A stretch of 64,000 nucleotides of DNA, from NCBI GenBank assembly GCA_950295325.1, contig OX485808.1, positions 1,554,501 through 1,618,500 on the forward strand. The letters are read 5' to 3'. The first letter of the stretch is position 1; the number at the start of each line of letters is the position of its first letter. Source of the DNA: Polytrichum commune. Lineage: Eukaryota; Streptophyta; Polytrichopsida; Polytrichales; Polytrichaceae. Below are positions 32,577 to 44,470 of the stretch, in pieces. Position numbers and translations under genes: made by a program. Below the pieces are notes generated by a model. The model did no database searches, was not told where the DNA came from, and worked only from the letters and a program-made list of their open reading frames with translations.

Positions 32577-33056
32577 ATGGGAGAGGAGAAAGACATGTTC
32601 GTTGGCCTAGGATGGGAGAAGAAGATTAGGAGTCTAGGAGATCTCCATGTTCCTTTTAATCCATCACCGGAACATGACAAAGGTGCTGGAAAGCAATGTA
32701 TTGATGACTACGAGCTGACTCCATTTTCGCAGTCCATACAAGCATGGAGGTGGAGGATGCAGGAGGAGCAGAAACAATATGCAAAGAATAAAAAAACGCA
32801 AGCGGATGTGCAGGAGAAGGATGCTGATGTGAATAAAGAAAAGACGACGAACGGGAAGGATGAGTTGAAGGTAGTAGGCGAATCTTCGAGGTCTTTGTCC
32901 TTTCGCGAGAGAATGAGAGGATTGTCGCCGCATCGTCGTCCATTGAAGGATCGAATGAGAGATAAAACAATTTCTTATATTGATTTGCTTCGACCGGGTC
33001 CACCTCCATCAAGAAGGGACGATGAAACATCTAGGAGGTTGGCGAAACGGAAGTAG
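32577..33056 (+). CDS. hypothetical 159-residue hydrophilic protein
   Basis: I do not recognise this protein. It starts MGEEKDMFVGLGWEKKIRSL and is rich in Lys, Arg, Glu and Asp. A charged, coiled-coil-compatible stretch (WRMQEEQKQYAKNKKT) is followed by SLSFRERMRGLSPHRRPLKD and a proline-rich LLRPGPPPSRRD tail. There is no signal peptide or membrane segment. It sits between two SWIM pseudogene units, in a stretch absent from the related sequence near 21550, so it arrived as an insertion or survives from a longer unit. The TATA-like site upstream and an uninterrupted frame support a gene; the lack of a known family argues for caution. Confidence 0.4.
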   Translation: MGEEKDMFVGLGWEKKIRSLGDLHVPFNPSPEHDKGAGKQCIDDYELTPFSQSIQAWRWRMQEEQKQYAKNKKTQADVQEKDADVNKEKTTNGKDELKVVGESSRSLSFRERMRGLSPHRRPLKDRMRDKTISYIDLLRPGPPPSRRDDETSRRLAKRK

Positions 33057-33272
33057 ATTTGATAGATATAGGTAGTACCTTCAAATTGAACATGAAATGT
33101 TCAACTGGGAGAGACACACATGGCACATTGTGTACTGTAATACAAAATTTTGAAGTGAATAAAAATCATCCATGAGATTTTATTTATTATAGCAATCAAT
33201 TATGAGTTCACATTCGGTCCAAAACTGACCACATCCATTAGGACAAAATGTAGTGCTAGGCTGAGAGGAATT

Positions 33273-36200
33273 CTAGGAAGTAAACTGTGTCAAGAGGCCG
33301 CCTTCGAGGATGAATTTGACTTCATTAAAGCTAAAGGTCAGGGCGTGAATGAACAAATTCACTTCAGGATCCAAATTAGAAACCTTGATGAAGATGTAAT
33401 AGAGATGCTTACAATTCAGATAAGAATTTCGTTTGCGGCTGAACTTGGAAATCATATCCAAGAAGCATGCGCAATTGTACTCTGGAAGAGAACTCACTGT
33501 CACTTGGTAAATGGGGGGTTGCGGTTCTGACTTGGACTGCAGAGTGATAATGCAACCAAAGCCCGGTTGAGGGATCATTGTTAACTTCAGAACAGTACCA
33601 TGCATAGCTTCAGCAGAGGCAACCATCTGCCTCTGCTTTGCCGAAGGTGTGCTGCTGGATCGTCGAACAACCTTGGACAATCTTGTCGGAGGGATGAAGT
33701 CTGGGAGGTCTGAAATACGGATTCCAAACATATCCAGTGGGGGACCGGAGTTGGTGAAGAGTCGAGTTGGTGTGATGCGCTCCTTTGGTGGGAGTTGAAA
33801 ACATGCGTTTTCAAGCGCGAAAATCTCCGAACGGGTGAGGTTGGTACCAATCTTAACAGGCCAGAGTGGGGGAATAGGAGGTTTTTGATCATCTGCAGAG
33901 AACAGCATGATCCATTTCCGACGAGGGCCCTTTACACAAAGCTCGATGTTGTCTAGGCAAAAGACAAATTCCATTCGTTTCTCCGCTTGGAATGTGTAAT
34001 GATGCCACATACCGGTGTAGGTCGGCGCAGGGACATTATTATTATTGGTGACGATTCTTGCGGTGCACTTCTTCTCCGTGCCAGCATGATTAGCCCAACA
34101 AGACTTCCCAGAGGTATGGGGTATGCGGGCAATATGCCAAAGAGAGACATCTACTTTGGTTTCTTGTACGGCGGTGACACACTAAAAACCAATTCATGCT
34201 GGAGAAGGCACTTGAACCTCTTGTACACACGGGGAAGACTCCTCAATGATAGTAGATAGTGGTATTGGATGAGATCGAGTGACTCGCTTGGCGGGGGGAG
34301 GGCGAGAGAAGTTGACGGTATCGGGGCGGTGCGTCTCGCCATCATCGCCAATTGGAGTGTCCGGTCTTCGCTTCTGCGATCCAAACACCTCGGCGCCCTC
34401 AAGGTGTGGATCGCGAGTGCAAAACTCTTCCCCACCAGGCATGTCAAGCAACACCTTCTGCAACACTGTGGGGTCGCCAGTACGCTGAGCTCGACGTTGA
34501 GCTCCCCTGAGCTTCAATTCTTCTTTGCTTGGACCATCACCGCCAACTCCACCTTTAAGGAATTGGAAGTATGCAACAACTTGTAAGGAGACGCGAATGT
34601 AGTCGTCCACGGTAGCAACGTACATGTCTCCACCCTTGTTGCCGGAGGCTTGAAGCCACTTATTGTGGACAGACTCCGCAAGATTGCACGATGGCATCTC
34701 GGCCAACTGGTCTGGGGTCAATACCTTTTCCTGATTGAAAAAATGAAGTATTAGAGCGAGCACAAACAGATGAAAATAAAGACAGGAAAATGGAGATGTA
34801 CTAGTTCCATGAAACCACCCCATTGAAGGTAGCGGAAGTGCCAAAAAGCAAGCCATAGCTGGAGGTGCTTGAGACCGTCTTCACTTATACAATTCGACAA
34901 CGCCCACCAAGCCTTGATAGCTAGGTACCTAGTCTCGGCCTCTTCCATAGATGACGCATTCCGATATTGAAAACACTATATTCGGTAATTGGAGACTTTT
35001 TGTTGATTTTGAGACTATATAAGGATGCACTTTTCAAAATTGGACCAGTAATGACGACTAAAAATCCCATATGTATAATGGTATGCTACTATTATTATAC
35101 ATAAAAGCATGAAAGTGAACAAAAATGTGAGGCATACATGAAAATATTTGCGTATGAAATGACAACTCGTTATGAATGGAAGGGAAGATGCGAAGAATGA
35201 ATGGAAGTTGAATGAATTAATTGGGATTGAAATACAATTATAATGGAAATACCATCAATGTCTTGAGTAACTTGGAATAGCATAGAAAGTAAGCACTTAA
35301 ATATGTTCTACACCTAAGCCCATTTAGGGAGTCCGTCCCACTAGTACGCTTCTAGTCACACTAGTCCGACCCATTATTTTTTTTCCGCGGCCTTGTCCTT
35401 GTTTTTGGCAGCCTCCATGGCCCTGAAAATCTCCGGCCCGCGGCTATAACCGTTTTTGTTGACGGACCCGGAATACCTGCCGTTCTTCCAAATTTCCGGA
35501 CGCGCTCCCGAATTGTGGGGAGTGGTATTGTGAGTGGAATACGAGTGCGTTTGCGAGAGGGAATGTCTTGCGCTACGGCAGAGGGCCAAACAACGATCGG
35601 ACTCGGATGATGCGGCCTTGAGGGCGTGCCTAACCAAGGAGGACGTGGAGGAGGGCCGGGCACAAGCGAGCGGGTAGCCACCTGCGAAACAAAGTCGTAG
35701 GGTTTAGGGTAGGAATGGAGTGGGGAAAATAATGAAGGCGGTTTGGGATGGGCGCTCGTAAAGAGAATGGCACGCACACGGAAGACAAGGAAAGCAAAAG
35801 CGGGAAAGGGGTTTAGGGTTGAGGAGGGCACCTTGGCTTTGGGGACGTCCATGCAGGGAACGGTGGGAACGAGGGGGGCGTCGACGGGAGCATCCGGAGC
35901 CGATGGAACTATTGCATTGTTGAATGGCGGGGGGGGGGGGGGAGTTGAGGCGTGGAGGGCCCACGATCGCGGAGGATGTTGCGGGGGGAGGAACGGAGTC
36001 GGCGGGGGAGGTGTGGCAACAGGGGCCTTCCATGCGGAGATGTCGGCTCGGCCCGCGACGAGCGACGCCGTCGTCCTTCGAGGGCGAGAGGTGCCCCAAA
36101 AGAACGAGCGTCCGTTTCTCCTTGGAGAGGGGGGAGGGCGACGGGGCGTAGGCGCGGGCAACAAGTGCAGGGGGCGGGCTGTTGACGACGCCGTCGTCGA

Positions 36201-36350
36201 TGCCGACGTCGTGGGAGTAATCCACTGCCGAGGTCGCGTCCACCGCCGAGAACTGGTAGAGGGATGGCATTTGGAAGTCCGTGATGTCGCGGGAAGGGGA
36301 GGCAGGGGGCGAGAGGGGACGGGAAGGGCCGTCGACCACAGGGGCGTCGC
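33273..36350 (-). pseudogene. SWIM zinc-finger protein gene, copy 2 (probably non-functional)
   Basis: Read from right to left. A GC-rich, proline-rich first exon lies within about 36350-35361 (the frame beginning MVDGPSRPLSPPASPSRD is the likeliest). Then comes 34975-34800 (EEAETRYLAIKAWWALSNCI), an intron with a good acceptor (TTTTTCAATCAG), and 34730-34194 (LTPDQLAEMPSCNLAESVHN, DGPSKEELKLRGAQRRAQ, HLEGAEVFGSQKRR). The last part, about 34187-33273, holds KCTARIV, MWHHYTFQAEKRMEFVFCLD and the SWIM finger (CAC...CKH) and ends FNEVKFILEGGLLTQFTS. The third and fourth parts are in one frame but separated by TGA and TAG within 30 bp, too short for an intron, so the gene looks inactivated. This arrangement matches repetitive plant proteins linked to MULE-like transposons. 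Confidence 0.7.
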
Positions 36351-37175
36351 ATATTGGGGCAGACTATGGGCAAGAAGAAGAAGAACAACAAAAGACATCC
36401 AAAACAAAGCAAGCATTAGATATGTGAACCACATGATAACAAGCAAAGACATGGAGGAATTTCAAATGAATTTATTGAGTTTGGTGAGCCTCATGATGCT
36501 CTTGAATACATTATCACGGGGGCTTAAACCCACATTGCCGATGGGGTTGGACCTAACAAAAAATGGTATGCTACCGGCATGGACAACAAGCCTTCTAAGG
36601 TAAGTGTGGGAGTCCAAATTCGACGGAAATACGGATATATGGAAATACAGATTCATTTTCCGTATTTTACCCTGCTTGTATGAGGATAATAGGATCTCTT
36701 AGGATAAATTAATTGTACTAGGAAATAGGGCATTCTAAACCCGCCTTGTGCAATAAAAAGGATAAAAAATAGTATTATTACCGGTCCGTCAAATTGGATT
36801 AGGGGGATCGTTTAATCATGGTCCGAACCGCTGGTCCGGACCAAGTAACGGTTGCGCCAAGATTAACCAACGGTCCGGAAGTGGCGGTTACAACGGGTTT
36901 ATGACGGTTGGGGGAAAGCCGTCGGAAAATGATTGGCAACCGTTTTCCGTTAAACCCTAACGGTAACAGGGAAGGAAGAGGGGGGAGGATATTTAAGGGT
37001 CTCTTCCTTCTCCTCCCCACTTTTTGCAAGGAGGAAAATTATTGAGGGAAAGAGTGGTGAGGCTGTGTTTGTTTTTCGAGCCGCCAGCAGTTGGATTGCT
37101 GGGACTCCGTAATTTCCAGTCACCGGCAGTTGGCTTGCCGGGATTACGTAGCAGTTGAGCGGAAGAGAGGGTACC
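36351..37175. other. possible gene scrap and promoter region of the unrecognised unit
   Basis: 36450-36600 reads, in one plus frame, NEFIEFGEPHDALEYIITG, then a stop, then GVGPNKKWYATGMDNKPSK before a GTAAGT donor-like site; I do not recognise it. A TGTGGGAGTCC at 36605 could start another LTR. A TATTTAAG box near 36989 lies upstream of the split ORF that begins at 38209 and may be its promoter; a solo LTR now separates the two. Confidence 0.3.
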
Positions 37176-38150
37176 TGTCGCAACCCTTGCTAGCCCCCCC
37201 TTGACCATCTTGCCAATTTTCAATTCTAGCAAAGGTTACGAGTGGCTAACCCTTCGCATACCGCCATGCTAATGGTTAGCTCCTCTAACCCCGGACCAAT
37301 AGTTCATAGGAGGGAACCAACCCTCCTACTTTGCTTTCGGAACTCACCCCTTAATCGGTAACCCATTTCCCCAATGTGGACTTCCATCCATGGAAGTCCA
37401 CTCCTATGTTGATCATCGCGTTGCCGGAGCAACACTACAACAACCCGAACCATACTAGGCAACTATGGCCTCACAATAGGCCAAAGCCCATGGAGGCCTT
37501 GCCGTTCGGCCTCGGGTGGGTGAGGCCACACCACCTCACCCATATAAGCCTCTAGGACTTCACGCGGGGCCCCTACCCCACCGTCAACCAACCTCTTGTC
37601 TCCCTACCAAGAGTTGGGGCCAAGTGGACATTTTCCTTTAGCAGCTGGGCCTAGAACCCCCCAGCAGCTTCAGACCATCATAACTTCCTTGTATGATGTC
37701 TGATCATAACAACCAACCACTCCATCCTCATCTACGCTTCACGTAGATGCCGATGGACTCCTCACTTGCTCCATTCGAGCAAGTCTTGAGGAAGTTATGC
37801 CTGTTTGAACCTTGGCAGTCCCGGGAATCCCTCCCAGGCACTGCTGTACCAGGGCGCTGTCCCGGGACAGCGCCCCACTCAAATGGCCATAACTCCTAGC
37901 TCACACCTCCGATTGAGGTGATCTTGAGCATTCTAGAATCACCACGCCATGAGCTACGCATAGCTCATGGCCTTACCCTTGTGCATCCTAGTCTCCGTGG
38001 GTGGGAGGCGTTCCCAACGCCCGGGGCCCTCACCCACACTAGGATCACTTGGGCCCTCTCACCAACGGCGCCACAAGTCCCGGGTGTCACTCCGGGGTCC
38101 CCCTTGTGCCCATGGTGTTTCGGGCACTCCTCATGGAGAGGTGCGCGACA
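37176..38150 (-). mobile_element. solo LTR of the 974-bp family, inverted
   Basis: 975 bp (TGTCGCAACCC...GTGCGCGACA on the plus strand). The 5-bp duplication GTACC borders it (37171-37175, 38151-38155). The palindromic half-site GGGCGCTGTCCC is intact. It sits in what looks like the 5' leader of the split ORF starting at 38209. Confidence 0.93.
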
Positions 38151-38208
38151 GTACCCGGAGAGGAGAGAGTTTCTGTAATTGAGACGGAAGTTGAGAGAAG
38201 AGAGGAAG

Positions 38209-38642
38209 ATGCCGGAAACACGAGAAGAGGATCAGAGGGAACCCATCCCGATTCCGCTCAAAGCTCTCGTCCCTGCAATTCCAAGGGAGGACATGGAGTT
38301 GCAGGTTCTAGTGGAGGATCTCCGGGTTATGGGCTGCGCGGGGTTGCTCGCCAAACCCTGGAACCTCCGAGCGGAAAATACCCTCCGGGAGTTCAAGTTT
38401 GAGAGAGGTAATCAGTGACTAGGGACCAAGAGGAGGGATCCCGATAACTGGACTCCGGATGTTTGGAATAGGGTCTACGGGTTCCCGAGGGGAATTGCAG
38501 AGGGGTGGGCCGGCCGCTGCGATGGCATGTTTGCCGAAAAATTTAGAAGGGACGCGGATCCGAAGGACGGCTTCCACCCCGGGAACTGCCGGAACCTTAG
38601 GGAACGAAGGGTGTTAGAGTTCCTCCTGCCCATCCTTAACCC
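38209..38642 (+). pseudogene. unrecognised ORF, 5' part (split by the DNMT gypsy element)
   Basis: It starts MPETREEDQREPIPIPLKAL and continues with PREDMELQVLVEDLRVMGCA; a TGA at 38416 then interrupts it, and the same frame resumes with NWTPDVWNRVYGFPRGIAEG to RRVLEFLLPILNP. At 38642 the host frame is cut by the DNMT element and picks up again at 49387 in the same reading frame. I do not recognise the family; its neighbourhood suggests a gag-like protein of another mobile element. With the TGA and the insertion it is dead. Confidence 0.6.
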
Positions 38643-38975
38643 TGTCACGGTATGCGGCGTCGATGGCCGCACCTTATCCGTTGGGTTTCATCCATCTAGA
38701 TTTGGATGGATGAATCTAGATGTGGAGAGGAAGGCTCCTAAGTGAGGAGCCTCCTTCTTGGCTTGGCATTCTTGCCAAGTCAAGTCTTGTGAGTTAGTGT
38801 GTGGAGAGAGCTTGTTTGAGGTGTAGATTGCATGATTTTGCAATAAATCTTGAGTTCTTCTTCTCCTACTTACACTCTTGGATTCTCCCTTGGTGGAGTG
38901 AGAGATAGCTTGACTAGTTGTGTGCATTTGGAGAGAAATTAGAGCTCTTATGAGTGTTCTACTCTCTTCCTTCTC
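38643..38975 (+). repeat. 5' terminal repeat of the DNMT element (shared part)
   Basis: Begins TGTCACGGTATGC. It matches 48008-48340 without indels and with six differences noted by eye. Beyond 38975 the two ends diverge abruptly (ACTTGGCAAG here, GAGGTGTGTTG at the 3' end). Confidence 0.85.
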
Positions 38976-40483
38976 ACTTGGCAAGAATGCCTTCACTTTT
39001 CTTCTTTGCTTGTTCATTCTTGAGATATTATGCGCAACAAAAAGCTCGAGGACAATGAATGATGAAGTTGTGAAGTGTTAGAGCGAAGAATACTGCAGAT
39101 TTGAGGAGCAACAAGAAGAAAGAGGTGTCATTGTGAAGTTTACATATCACCTTGAATTGTGGTGAGAAATCTTTCAATTTTCCATGGAATTTAATGTTAT
39201 TTGGCTCACATTCAAGCTTGAATTCATACATTAAGCTTTTGAAGCGGATTTGTGATTCTAAGTGCAAGAATTTGTGAACCAAACACAAATTTTTGTGAAA
39301 CAAATCATTAAAAAAAATGGGAGGACGAAGAGGGAGGTAACCTGCCTCCCTTTGCTGCTGGCCCTGCCAGTCTGCACAGCAGTGGTTGGCTATCTGCGTC
39401 AGTGGCTGGCAACCTGCGTCAGCGGCTGCCTGCCTGCCTGCGGCAACGGGTTCCAGCAGCTGTGATAATTCCAGCCCCTCAGCTGGGGCATGAATGGGGG
39501 ATAATTTTTTAGGCAGAATCGGTTGAGACCTGGGTGTTTGTAAATCCAACCAGTTACGCGTGGACAATCATTTAGTTTATTCTATTCTATTCTATTCTTT
39601 TTTATTATTTTGTTTTTGTTTTTGTTTTAATTAATCAATGTGTTAATGAATTAAAACCGGACTTAATTTAATTTAATAATTAAAAACCGGGTTTTTTATT
39701 TTAATTAATTAATTAGTTTATGTTTCCTTTCAACTTCTAATTTTTCTCTCCTCTTTAAGAGGTTAATTTCTTGGGCTCATTAATCAAGGACACAAGGAAG
39801 AAAATCTAAGCTCTTATGAAATATTAAAAATACTTGGGATTTCTTTTTAGGGGTTGTGTTGTACGAAATTTCGGAGGGGAATGCCATTGGAGATTGGATG
39901 ACATGTGGAATTTCAGTTCAGCCTAAAATAAATTATTATTAAGGTCGAATTGTGTTTATCAACACATATTCCCGGCATTGTTGTGAGGAGAGATTCTTAG
40001 GTAGTGGTGGGAAAATGAGAGATGTGCATTTTCTTTTCTTAAGCAACAGGGACTCTTTATTTTGACCACCAACTGCAGGCGAGTGCCAGTTGGTTGCGGT
40101 CGTGTTCAATTTCTGCTTGAATGTTGTTTTGAGGAAGAGGATCCAGTGCTGTTCTTGCATTGTTCCTTGTATTTTGTTTTGGTACCTTCCCCTGTGGCGG
40201 GCTGTAGTGCTAGAATGTTCTAGCACTGCCCCATTTTGTGTAGTCCTAGATTGTGATAGGGTACTGTGGAGGTGAGGTCGGATTAATGACCGACGGGATC
40301 TTTGTTTGTGCACCAAGTGGGCGGTGCTTGTTTTCACTTGTGGTGAGGTTGGGTTAATGACCAACAGACCATAAGTTTTGGTGGTGGTTGCAGGTGCAGG
40401 TTGCTTTTGACCCTTTTTCTCTTTGTCCCTGGATACTAATTCATTTTGGGTTGTTGATTCGGTGACCATCCCATTGTGGGTTT
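38976..40483 (+). other. 5' LTR remainder/leader of the DNMT element
   Basis: No protein-coding segment recognised. AT-rich runs at 39590-39720 precede a region with a short internal repeat (GTGAGGT.GG.TTAATGACC at about 40274 and 40345). I could not find a tRNA-like primer-binding site or a clear LTR end. Confidence 0.4.
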
Positions 40484-43351
40484 ATGGTTACAACTCGTAT
40501 TCAACACTATCGTTCTCCAACCCCAGGAGCATCGGAAGGTTATCCCTCGGACCTCTCGGACGTTGAACCAGTGGTAGCACCCAACGAGGTTTTTCAGCCT
40601 ACTTCGGCGTGGGGGACTATCACTCGGTCTCACGTCCTGTGGGTGGGAACCTTTGACGATATGGAGGAGGAGACTAGGGGAGGAATACGGGACCGGTTTT
40701 CCGGTCGAGCAGGGACCATTTCTCTGCAAGACTGGAAAATCCGGTTTCGTACGTGGATGCGAGAGAAACGCCAACGCAATACCAATTTCAACGATTGGTA
40801 TGCGTTCGAGCTTCTGCCTCAGCATTTGGAGCATGAAGCTCTCCAGACTTATGAGCAGTGGACAGAGGCTCATTGGATGGAGCTGCGCCAGGTTGAGCGG
40901 TACTGGGAGACTCGGGTTGAGTTGGTATCCGCATTGAAGGAAGGCGTAGCCTCCAGTTTCATGGCCGTTCCGGATGTCAAGACGGAGATACCGGAGGGAG
41001 GTTATGTGATGGATGTAGACGGAGCTCCTCCTGGTGAGTTGAGGGCTACGGGCCCTGCTCCTACTGCGGCGAGTACGTCGAGCCCAGTTCTTCCACTCTC
41101 GCGTTATGCCATGGCCACCCAAGCGGCTTTAGCCTCTTTAGGGGTTCCGCCAGATTTTGAGCCATTGCGGGCATTTGAGCTGCATCTACAGGGAGAGTAC
41201 GGAGGCTTCCGTCGTGACCAGATGCAGCGGATACAAGATTTCAGACGGGAGAAGGACGATACACCTCGTACCATGTATACGAGGTTGGCGAGGTTTGCCA
41301 GAGAATCTGGAGGTGTGTTCGCGGAAAGTCAGTTGGTAAAGGTGTTTTTGTCAAAGATTGACAAACGTCTCCTTGACTTGGCGCTACCCAGGATCATCAT
41401 GGAGTTTGGTGGTCGAGCGACACTCGCAGAGGCATTCGCCGTGGTGGAGCAGTGTGATCGTGCATTATGTCAGCACGATGCCACTGATTTGGTGTCCTTG
41501 CTAGTGGATTCTAGCAAATCCCGAAGAGTTCCGGTTGCGGCTGTGGGATTGGCGGAGGCCGAGGTAGACAAGACCATGTATTGTTGGTCTTGTGGGCAGG
41601 CCGGCCACGCTAAGAAGGACTGTCCTTCGAAGCAAAGGCAAGCCCAGACCATCACTACTTCGAAGCGGAAACCATTTGTTCCCGCTAAGGGCTCGGCGAA
41701 GGGGACGACGGGTAATCAGTTACCCAAGCAATTGAAGTGTTCCCATTGTGGGTGGAACAATCACGCGGTAGAGAACTGCTTTGCTCTCCATCCTGAGAAA
41801 CGTCCTTCTTCCGACCGGGAGAAGACGTTGGAGGCGAAGATTGGAGCCATGGAGGAGAGGTTCAAAAGCTTGGCGTCATCCGGCCAAATCTTGGCCTCAC
41901 CGTCTTCCTCCGGAGCTCAGGCTAGTTCTTCCACTCCGGATTACTATATGTTCGGAGCCTCGGGCGAGGTGGTGAGTTCCGCGGCCGTGACACGTGCTCA
42001 AGCCGTGTCACAATCCATACCTTCGACCACAAATGAATATGTGGCAAGCTCGCGAGCTCGGGACAATGCGCCCGCGGACCAAATTGGTCAGGCACGACTA
42101 CCATTATCTTTTGGATTGGCCGATGCCGTCCAATCTGTCTGTGGTCGCCATCCGAACGATGAGGTTTCACATTTAGCGACCGATGTGGCGCACACGTTGG
42201 CATCCAAGGTGTTGCACACACCTTTGTTCACGGCCATGGAGTGGTCATCGCCAGAGTTCCAACCTGCTAAGGTTTTTCACTTAGCAGGTAGGATTTTGGA
42301 AGGGAAGGCATCCTTACCTTCTCTGACCGTGGCTCAAGCCACTACGGACATCCCTACTTCTGAAGATCCTGAGGATGTGGTCAAACGGCGAGCGAGACTT
42401 GCGGCAGAGACCATTGCGTCTTTTGACGCACATGCCTCAGATGACAAGGCACCGACCACGTTTTATGACTTACCAGTATCCGCGGGTGCAGCCTATCTTT
42501 CTGATGTCGCTACTCGGGTTGCTCCCCGTTGTGTGATGATGGATTCAGGGGCACAGCCAGTTATGATCGGCAAGAGACTTGCCCAAGAGTTGAGGTTGAC
42601 GGCCGAGGATTTGGCTCCCTGTCCATTCACCATTGTCACATCCATTGGTCACGTGGAGCGGGCCATGGGTTACACTCGAGAGCCATTACAGCTTAGCTTC
42701 CGAGTGAAGCCTGGAGATTCACCCGCACCTCTTCTTCTTAGGTGTGCGGTAACGGATGCGACCAACTATGACATTTTAGTTGGTCAGCAAGCACTTTACC
42801 CTCTTGGTTTTGGTTTGGACAACTGGACTAAGGAGGCGTGGATCCGACCAGGTTGGTCGGCTGGGGATGGCCGCAGGGAACTTATTCCCGTGGCTTTCGC
42901 GGCGGCCGCGACCATAGCACCATTATCTATGGTTTTTGGATGTGGTGCTATGGTGGACACATTGCCTTATGTTTCCGCATTGTTGGAGGAGTCATTGGCA
43001 TTCATGGGGAGTACAGACAATCAACGGGATATGGCACCTAAGAATGCATTGGTGCGCCATTCCAAGGATCCCCTTCCTCCTTGGCGTGATTCCGCCGAGC
43101 TATTTTGGAGGTGCGAGGATATTGTTCACTCTCTCACTCCTAGGACACCGGTCATACCGGGTGTCCTCTCGGCATTGGCACATCCCATTTTATGGCAGCC
43201 GCCAGACGCGGGGATTACTTTGGTGGAACTATTTGGGGGCATCGGCACAGGCTTAGCGGCCGTATTGGAGGCTGGCCTCACGGTCAGACGGTATGTCTAT
43301 GTGGACAACTCTCAAGTGTCCACCCGTGTGGCTCGTCACCATCTTCACTAG
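40484..43351 (+). CDS. gag - protease ORF of the DNMT element, running into methyltransferase motif I
   Basis: A 955-codon frame from MVTTRIQHYRSPTP. A gag capsid-like region (residues ~60-330: LQDWKIRFRTWMREKRQRN, LARFARESGGVFAESQLVKV) is followed by two CCHC knuckles, C367-C370-H375-C380 and C419-C422-H427-C432, which package RNA. A serine-rich spacer leads to an aspartic protease with DSGA at 687-690. From about residue 910 it enters a cytosine-5 methyltransferase domain with motif I VELFGGIGTG (914-923). A TAG at 43349-43351 ends the frame in the middle of that domain, and the domain continues directly in the same frame after it. The stop is therefore more likely a mutation than the natural end. 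Confidence 0.88.
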   Translation: MVTTRIQHYRSPTPGASEGYPSDLSDVEPVVAPNEVFQPTSAWGTITRSHVLWVGTFDDMEEETRGGIRDRFSGRAGTISLQDWKIRFRTWMREKRQRNTNFNDWYAFELLPQHLEHEALQTYEQWTEAHWMELRQVERYWETRVELVSALKEGVASSFMAVPDVKTEIPEGGYVMDVDGAPPGELRATGPAPTAASTSSPVLPLSRYAMATQAALASLGVPPDFEPLRAFELHLQGEYGGFRRDQMQRIQDFRREKDDTPRTMYTRLARFARESGGVFAESQLVKVFLSKIDKRLLDLALPRIIMEFGGRATLAEAFAVVEQCDRALCQHDATDLVSLLVDSSKSRRVPVAAVGLAEAEVDKTMYCWSCGQAGHAKKDCPSKQRQAQTITTSKRKPFVPAKGSAKGTTGNQLPKQLKCSHCGWNNHAVENCFALHPEKRPSSDREKTLEAKIGAMEERFKSLASSGQILASPSSSGAQASSSTPDYYMFGASGEVVSSAAVTRAQAVSQSIPSTTNEYVASSRARDNAPADQIGQARLPLSFGLADAVQSVCGRHPNDEVSHLATDVAHTLASKVLHTPLFTAMEWSSPEFQPAKVFHLAGRILEGKASLPSLTVAQATTDIPTSEDPEDVVKRRARLAAETIASFDAHASDDKAPTTFYDLPVSAGAAYLSDVATRVAPRCVMMDSGAQPVMIGKRLAQELRLTAEDLAPCPFTIVTSIGHVERAMGYTREPLQLSFRVKPGDSPAPLLLRCAVTDATNYDILVGQQALYPLGFGLDNWTKEAWIRPGWSAGDGRRELIPVAFAAAATIAPLSMVFGCGAMVDTLPYVSALLEESLAFMGSTDNQRDMAPKNALVRHSKDPLPPWRDSAELFWRCEDIVHSLTPRTPVIPGVLSALAHPILWQPPDAGITLVELFGGIGTGLAAVLEAGLTVRRYVYVDNSQVSTRVARHHLH

Positions 43352-44215
43352 TTGATGGTATTGTATCCCCAACAGTTACACCCAACTGCCATTCATGGGT
43401 GTTTTTCACGTCTCCCTCGTGATGTTACACTCATCAGTGAGGCCGACTTACGACACTTGGGCCCGGTGGATATGGTGATTGCGGGATGGCCATGCCAAGG
43501 CCACTCACGTGCTGGAGCAGGCGGAGGACTCGAGGATCCCAGGTCTACTCTATTTTGGGACCTCATCCGCCTCATGCAGTGGTGGTATTCCCACAAACCT
43601 TTCCCTCCAGGGTATATTTTCGAGAATGTACCTTTGTTGGGAGACTCTCGGGACAAGGTGTTGGAAGGTGATTATTATGTTCGTCAACACCTTGGAGATC
43701 CCATTTTTGTGGATGCCACGAGCATTGGTTCTTATGCCCACCGACCTCGGTGGGTTTGGACCAACCTCGCACCGTCATCTACTTTAGCTGCAGCATTTTC
43801 TGCAGTGCCTCCACCTTTTGATCAAAAGGTGGATGACATCTTGGATCCAAACCGGACTTCTTTGCCGGTTATTCGAGATGATTTACCCCCGTTGGCATTA
43901 GTCAACAAAATGGGGGCACCACGGCGGGCCTTTCCCACATTTATGACGTTTCCACAGTCATTCGCTTTCCGCGATAGGGGGCCGGGTATGGTGTGGGATG
44001 TTCACACCAAAACCCACACCGAACCATTGGCTGACAAACGGGAACGTGCCATGGGATTCCGCACTGGCACCATCGCAGCTCCCGGCCTTTCTGAGGGCCA
44101 ACGACGCTTCGTGTTGGGCCAAGCTATGGATCTTCATACTATGGTGTGGACTGTTGCTTTATGCCTTTCATTGCAAAGGCATCGTGGTGACCAGTGGTTG
44201 TCTCTGGGGGCATAG
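43208..44215 (+). pseudogene. C5 cytosine DNA methyltransferase domain (DNMT3-like), one in-frame amber
   Basis: The enzyme class transfers methyl from S-adenosylmethionine to carbon 5 of cytosine in DNA. Visible motifs in order: I, LFGGIGTG (43229-43252), the SAM-binding loop; IV, GWPCQG with the catalytic Cys at 43493-43495; VI, FENV (43619-43630); VIII, HRPRW (43739-43753) preceded by PIFVDATSIGSYA. Late in the domain are RERAMGF and RRFVLGQAMD in the positions of motifs IX and X. The PIFVDA...AHR.R.VWTNL pattern and the short target-recognition region are closest to the DNMT3/DRM group. The catalytic set is complete except that TAG at 43349 splits motif I from motif IV. A TAG at 44213 ends this frame; the following linker stays in frame. 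Functional history is inferred from motif retention. Confidence 0.88.
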
Positions 44216-44470
44216 GACTCTGGTCAGGGGGCACAGCGGTCCACACCCATGGAGGAAGGAATTTACGCCATGGTTGGAGAAGCCGAACGAATTTTTCAAT
44301 TCGAGCAACATGTGATGGAGGAGCTTCGAGCTCAACATTTTTACACTGCTTCGGTTTCTTCGCCTCCGGTGGTGGCTTCATCATCACATATTGGTAGTGA
44401 TGAAGAAATGTCAGACTCTAGTACTAGCACCGAGACTGGGGGCATGGTTAATGCCCCCTCCTCTCATTAG
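44216..44470 (+). other. acidic/serine-rich linker between methyltransferase and pol
   Basis: 84 codons in the same frame as gag-DNMT, including EEGIYAMVGEAERIFQFEQH and SDEEMSDSSTSTETGG, closed by TAG at 44468. It has no known domain. Conservation of frame from 40484 through this linker into RT suggests a single long translational unit. Confidence 0.6.

Noticed and set aside
35743-36603. 286-codon plus-strand frame rich in Gly/Arg
   Set aside because: It is the opposite strand of the GC-rich proline-rich exon of the minus-strand SWIM gene; the peptide is compositional noise.
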